Positions 14,645 through 16,112 of a stretch of DNA of 16,112 nt are shown here, in pieces. Origin of the DNA: Balneolaceae bacterium (lineage in GTDB: Bacteria > Bacteroidota > Rhodothermia > Balneolales > Balneolaceae); assembly GCA_007123785.1 (NCBI GenBank), contig SLGL01000053.1:1-16112 (forward strand), read 5' to 3'. Position 1 is the first letter of the stretch. Each line of letters begins with the position of its first letter. The position numbers and the translations under genes are program-made. Below the pieces are notes generated by a model that did no database searches, was not told the origin of the DNA, and was given only the letters and a program-made list of their open reading frames with translations.

Positions 14645-15621
14645 TCCTGTATGTTCTTCTGATTGGTAAATGTAGAATTCAATTTAAAGAAATTATCATG
14701 AATAGTATCTGATATTTTATTGATTTTTATTTGAAGACCATCAAGATATTCATGCAGCCCACTGCTGATTACATCATTCACATCCTGGTATTCAAGTTGT
14801 GATTGCAATGCTCCCAGGCTTTTTTCTGATGAATTGCTATAACCTTTACCTGAAGTACCTGAAATAGTTCTCAGGCAGATCTCTGCATTGGTAAGACAAA
14901 AAAATACCGAACGCGGGAAGTATTTATTCAAAACCAGAAGCTCAACAATATGAAACGGATCTATTTTACCATAAAACCTGCGATAAATATTAAAACCGGA
15001 TACCGACTTTAACAGTGCCGTCCAGTGCAGAAAATCGAGCGGAGAACCTACTTCATCGGCCGAGGGCAGCAGAATGTGATATTTTACATCCAATATCCTT
15101 GATGTTTTATCAGCACGTTCGAGATATTGCCCCAGGTGGCTGAAATACCAACCCTCAGTTCGTGCCACACTATTATCTGCAATTCCGTAAAGCAGCTGAA
15201 TTCCATATTTCACATCGGTAAAAAACCGAACAGCACCTTCACTTTTCCAAGTCTCTTTATCAGCTCCATCTTTTACAAAAAGATAGAGTTCATTTAGTTT
15301 TTCCCAGCTCTCTTTTGTCAGTATTTCCCGCACCATACGGGCGTTCTCTCTCGCATTTGTAACAGAGGATATCAATGAGTTAGGGTTATGTTTGTCAAAA
15401 GCGAGGAAATAGATGGCCGTTTCGCGGTCAAAACTTTCATAATGGCTGGTATACAGATCGTAATCACCCGTTGCTCTTATCAGCGGTTCCCATTGCTCTT
15501 TTACATTGGGCGGCAGATCGAGCATCAGGTTAAAATTTACATCAATAAATCGTGAATAATTCTCAGACCTTTCCAGGTAACGCCCGAGCCAGTAAACAGA
15601 ATTTGCCACTCTACTCAACAT
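14641..15621 (-). CDS. Alpha-E domain protein (DUF403) of the Anbu operon
   Basis: A 326-residue, all-helical, cytoplasmic protein. The N-terminus MLSRVANSVYWLGRYLERSENYSRFID is the family hallmark, with the W-x-GRY-x-ER motif at about 11-18. Further conserved parts are YLERADKTSRILDVKYHILL near residue 170 and LVLNKYFPRSVFFCL near 235. It has no known catalytic motif. The family always or nearly always accompanies circularly permuted ATP-grasp proteins and sometimes is fused to them, so it is probably a partner or scaffold for the ligase. It lies 13 bases after the ATP-grasp gene and overlaps the Anbu gene by four bases. Identification is firm; molecular role is inferred. Confidence 0.92.
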   Translation of the reverse strand: MLSRVANSVYWLGRYLERSENYSRFIDVNFNLMLDLPPNVKEQWEPLIRATGDYDLYTSHYESFDRETAIYFLAFDKHNPNSLISSVTNARENARMVREILTKESWEKLNELYLFVKDGADKETWKSEGAVRFFTDVKYGIQLLYGIADNSVARTEGWYFSHLGQYLERADKTSRILDVKYHILLPSADEVGSPLDFLHWTALLKSVSGFNIYRRFYGKIDPFHIVELLVLNKYFPRSVFFCLTNAEICLRTISGTSGKGYSNSSEKSLGALQSQLEYQDVNDVISSGLHEYLDGLQIKINKISDTIHDNFFKLNSTFTNQKNIQE

Positions 15622-15634
15622 AGATCATATTTTA

Positions 15635-16112
15635 TTAGTGTTGCAGAACCCATGTATCCTTGCTGCCACCACCCTGAGAAGAATTTACGATGAGCGAACC
15701 GCGCTTAAGTGCCACACGTGTAAATGCCCCCGGAATTACTTCAATCTCTTCTCCATACAATATATAAGGGCGCAGATCAACATGCCTCGGTTCCAGTTGT
15801 GAATCGACAAGTGTTGGAACCGTTGATAGGGAAAGGGTTGGTTGTGCAATATAATTTCTCGGATTTTCCTTAATCAAACGTGTAAATGTTTTTAGCTCTT
15901 TGCCAGATGCTCTCGGGCCAATCATCATTCCATAACCACCGGCCGCATTGGTCTCTTTCACAACCAAGTCCTGAAGGTGATCAAGTACATATGCCCGATC
16001 TTTTTCATCGCTGCATAAGTAAGTTGGCACGTTGGGCAAAATGGGATCCTCATCCAAATAGTATTTTATGATTTTGGGTACGTATGCATAAATAGCTTTA
16101 TCATCAGCAACA
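15635..16112 (-). CDS. Circularly permuted ATP-grasp protein, C-terminal part (runs off the window)
   Basis: Only the last 159 or so residues are present; the frame stays open to the edge at 16112, so the gene starts outside the window. A TTG at 16057 looks like a start but is internal: the codons before it read VADDKAIYAYVPKIIKYYL and join into the family motif DPILPNVPTYLC. Other conserved parts are LVVKETNAAGGYGMMIGP, RNYIAQPTLSLSTVPT, RHVDLRPYILYG and the C-terminal RGSLIVNSSQGGGSKDTWVL. These mark the type-2 circularly permuted ATP-grasp family, ATP-dependent ligases thought to form amide bonds between amino acids or peptides. It is the first visible gene of the operon with alpha-E, Anbu and transglutaminase. 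The acceptor and amino acid used cannot be read from sequence. Confidence 0.9.
   Translation of the reverse strand, partial: VADDKAIYAYVPKIIKYYLDEDPILPNVPTYLCSDEKDRAYVLDHLQDLVVKETNAAGGYGMMIGPRASGKELKTFTRLIKENPRNYIAQPTLSLSTVPTLVDSQLEPRHVDLRPYILYGEEIEVIPGAFTRVALKRGSLIVNSSQGGGSKDTWVLQH

Noticed and set aside
1..16112. CRISPR, insertion sequence, phage or toxin-antitoxin content
   Set aside because: No regularly spaced repeats, transposase, integrase or small paired genes were seen.

Overview
The window is chromosomal DNA from a free-living bacterium of the Bacteroidota/Balneolota kind. That placement is an inference. It rests on moderate, AT-leaning base composition with very AT-rich intergenic gaps, on almost no Shine-Dalgarno motifs ahead of start codons, on a FabI with an SQAPTKT segment where E. 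coli has SAGPIRT, and on the overall gene content. No tRNA, rRNA, CRISPR array, insertion sequence, phage gene or integrase is visible.

Left part, plus strand (1-4568): a possible C-terminal fragment of an unknown gene, then a cytoplasmic protein made only of PAS domains, the sulfur-transfer protein SufE, a membrane-anchored DsbA-like thioredoxin-fold protein, a gamma-carbonic-anhydrase-like hexapeptide protein and the radical-SAM heme chaperone HemW. These read as small separate transcription units with gaps of about 50-90 bases. Middle (4599-8593): a sulfotransferase on the minus strand faces HemW and diverges from recJ. The gap between sulfotransferase and recJ is rich in small inverted repeats. 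recJ converges on a mannose-1-phosphate guanylyltransferase gene.

Minus-strand block (7517-12767): in transcription order fabI, ruvC, ruvA, an OmpR/PhoB-type response regulator, its histidine kinase and manC. The regulator and kinase overlap by 4 bases and are one two-component system. Between ruvA and the regulator lies a nested palindromic element that looks like a small dispersed intergenic repeat. A bipartite repeat also sits between ruvC and ruvA, and a stem-loop lies in the fabI leader.

Right end, minus strand (13041 to the window edge): the most distinctive system. In transcription order it encodes a circularly permuted ATP-grasp protein (cut by the window edge), an alpha-E (DUF403) protein, the proteasome-like peptidase Anbu and a transglutaminase-fold protease. 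Gaps are 13, -4 and -4 bases, so this is a tightly coupled operon. It matches the recurrent ATP-grasp/alpha-E/Anbu/transglutaminase association known from comparative genomics, proposed to make and break an amide-linked peptide or tag; its substrate is unknown to me. Catalytic residues of Anbu (Thr2, Asp18, Lys) and of the transglutaminase (Cys182, His219, Asp235) are intact, so the system looks functional.
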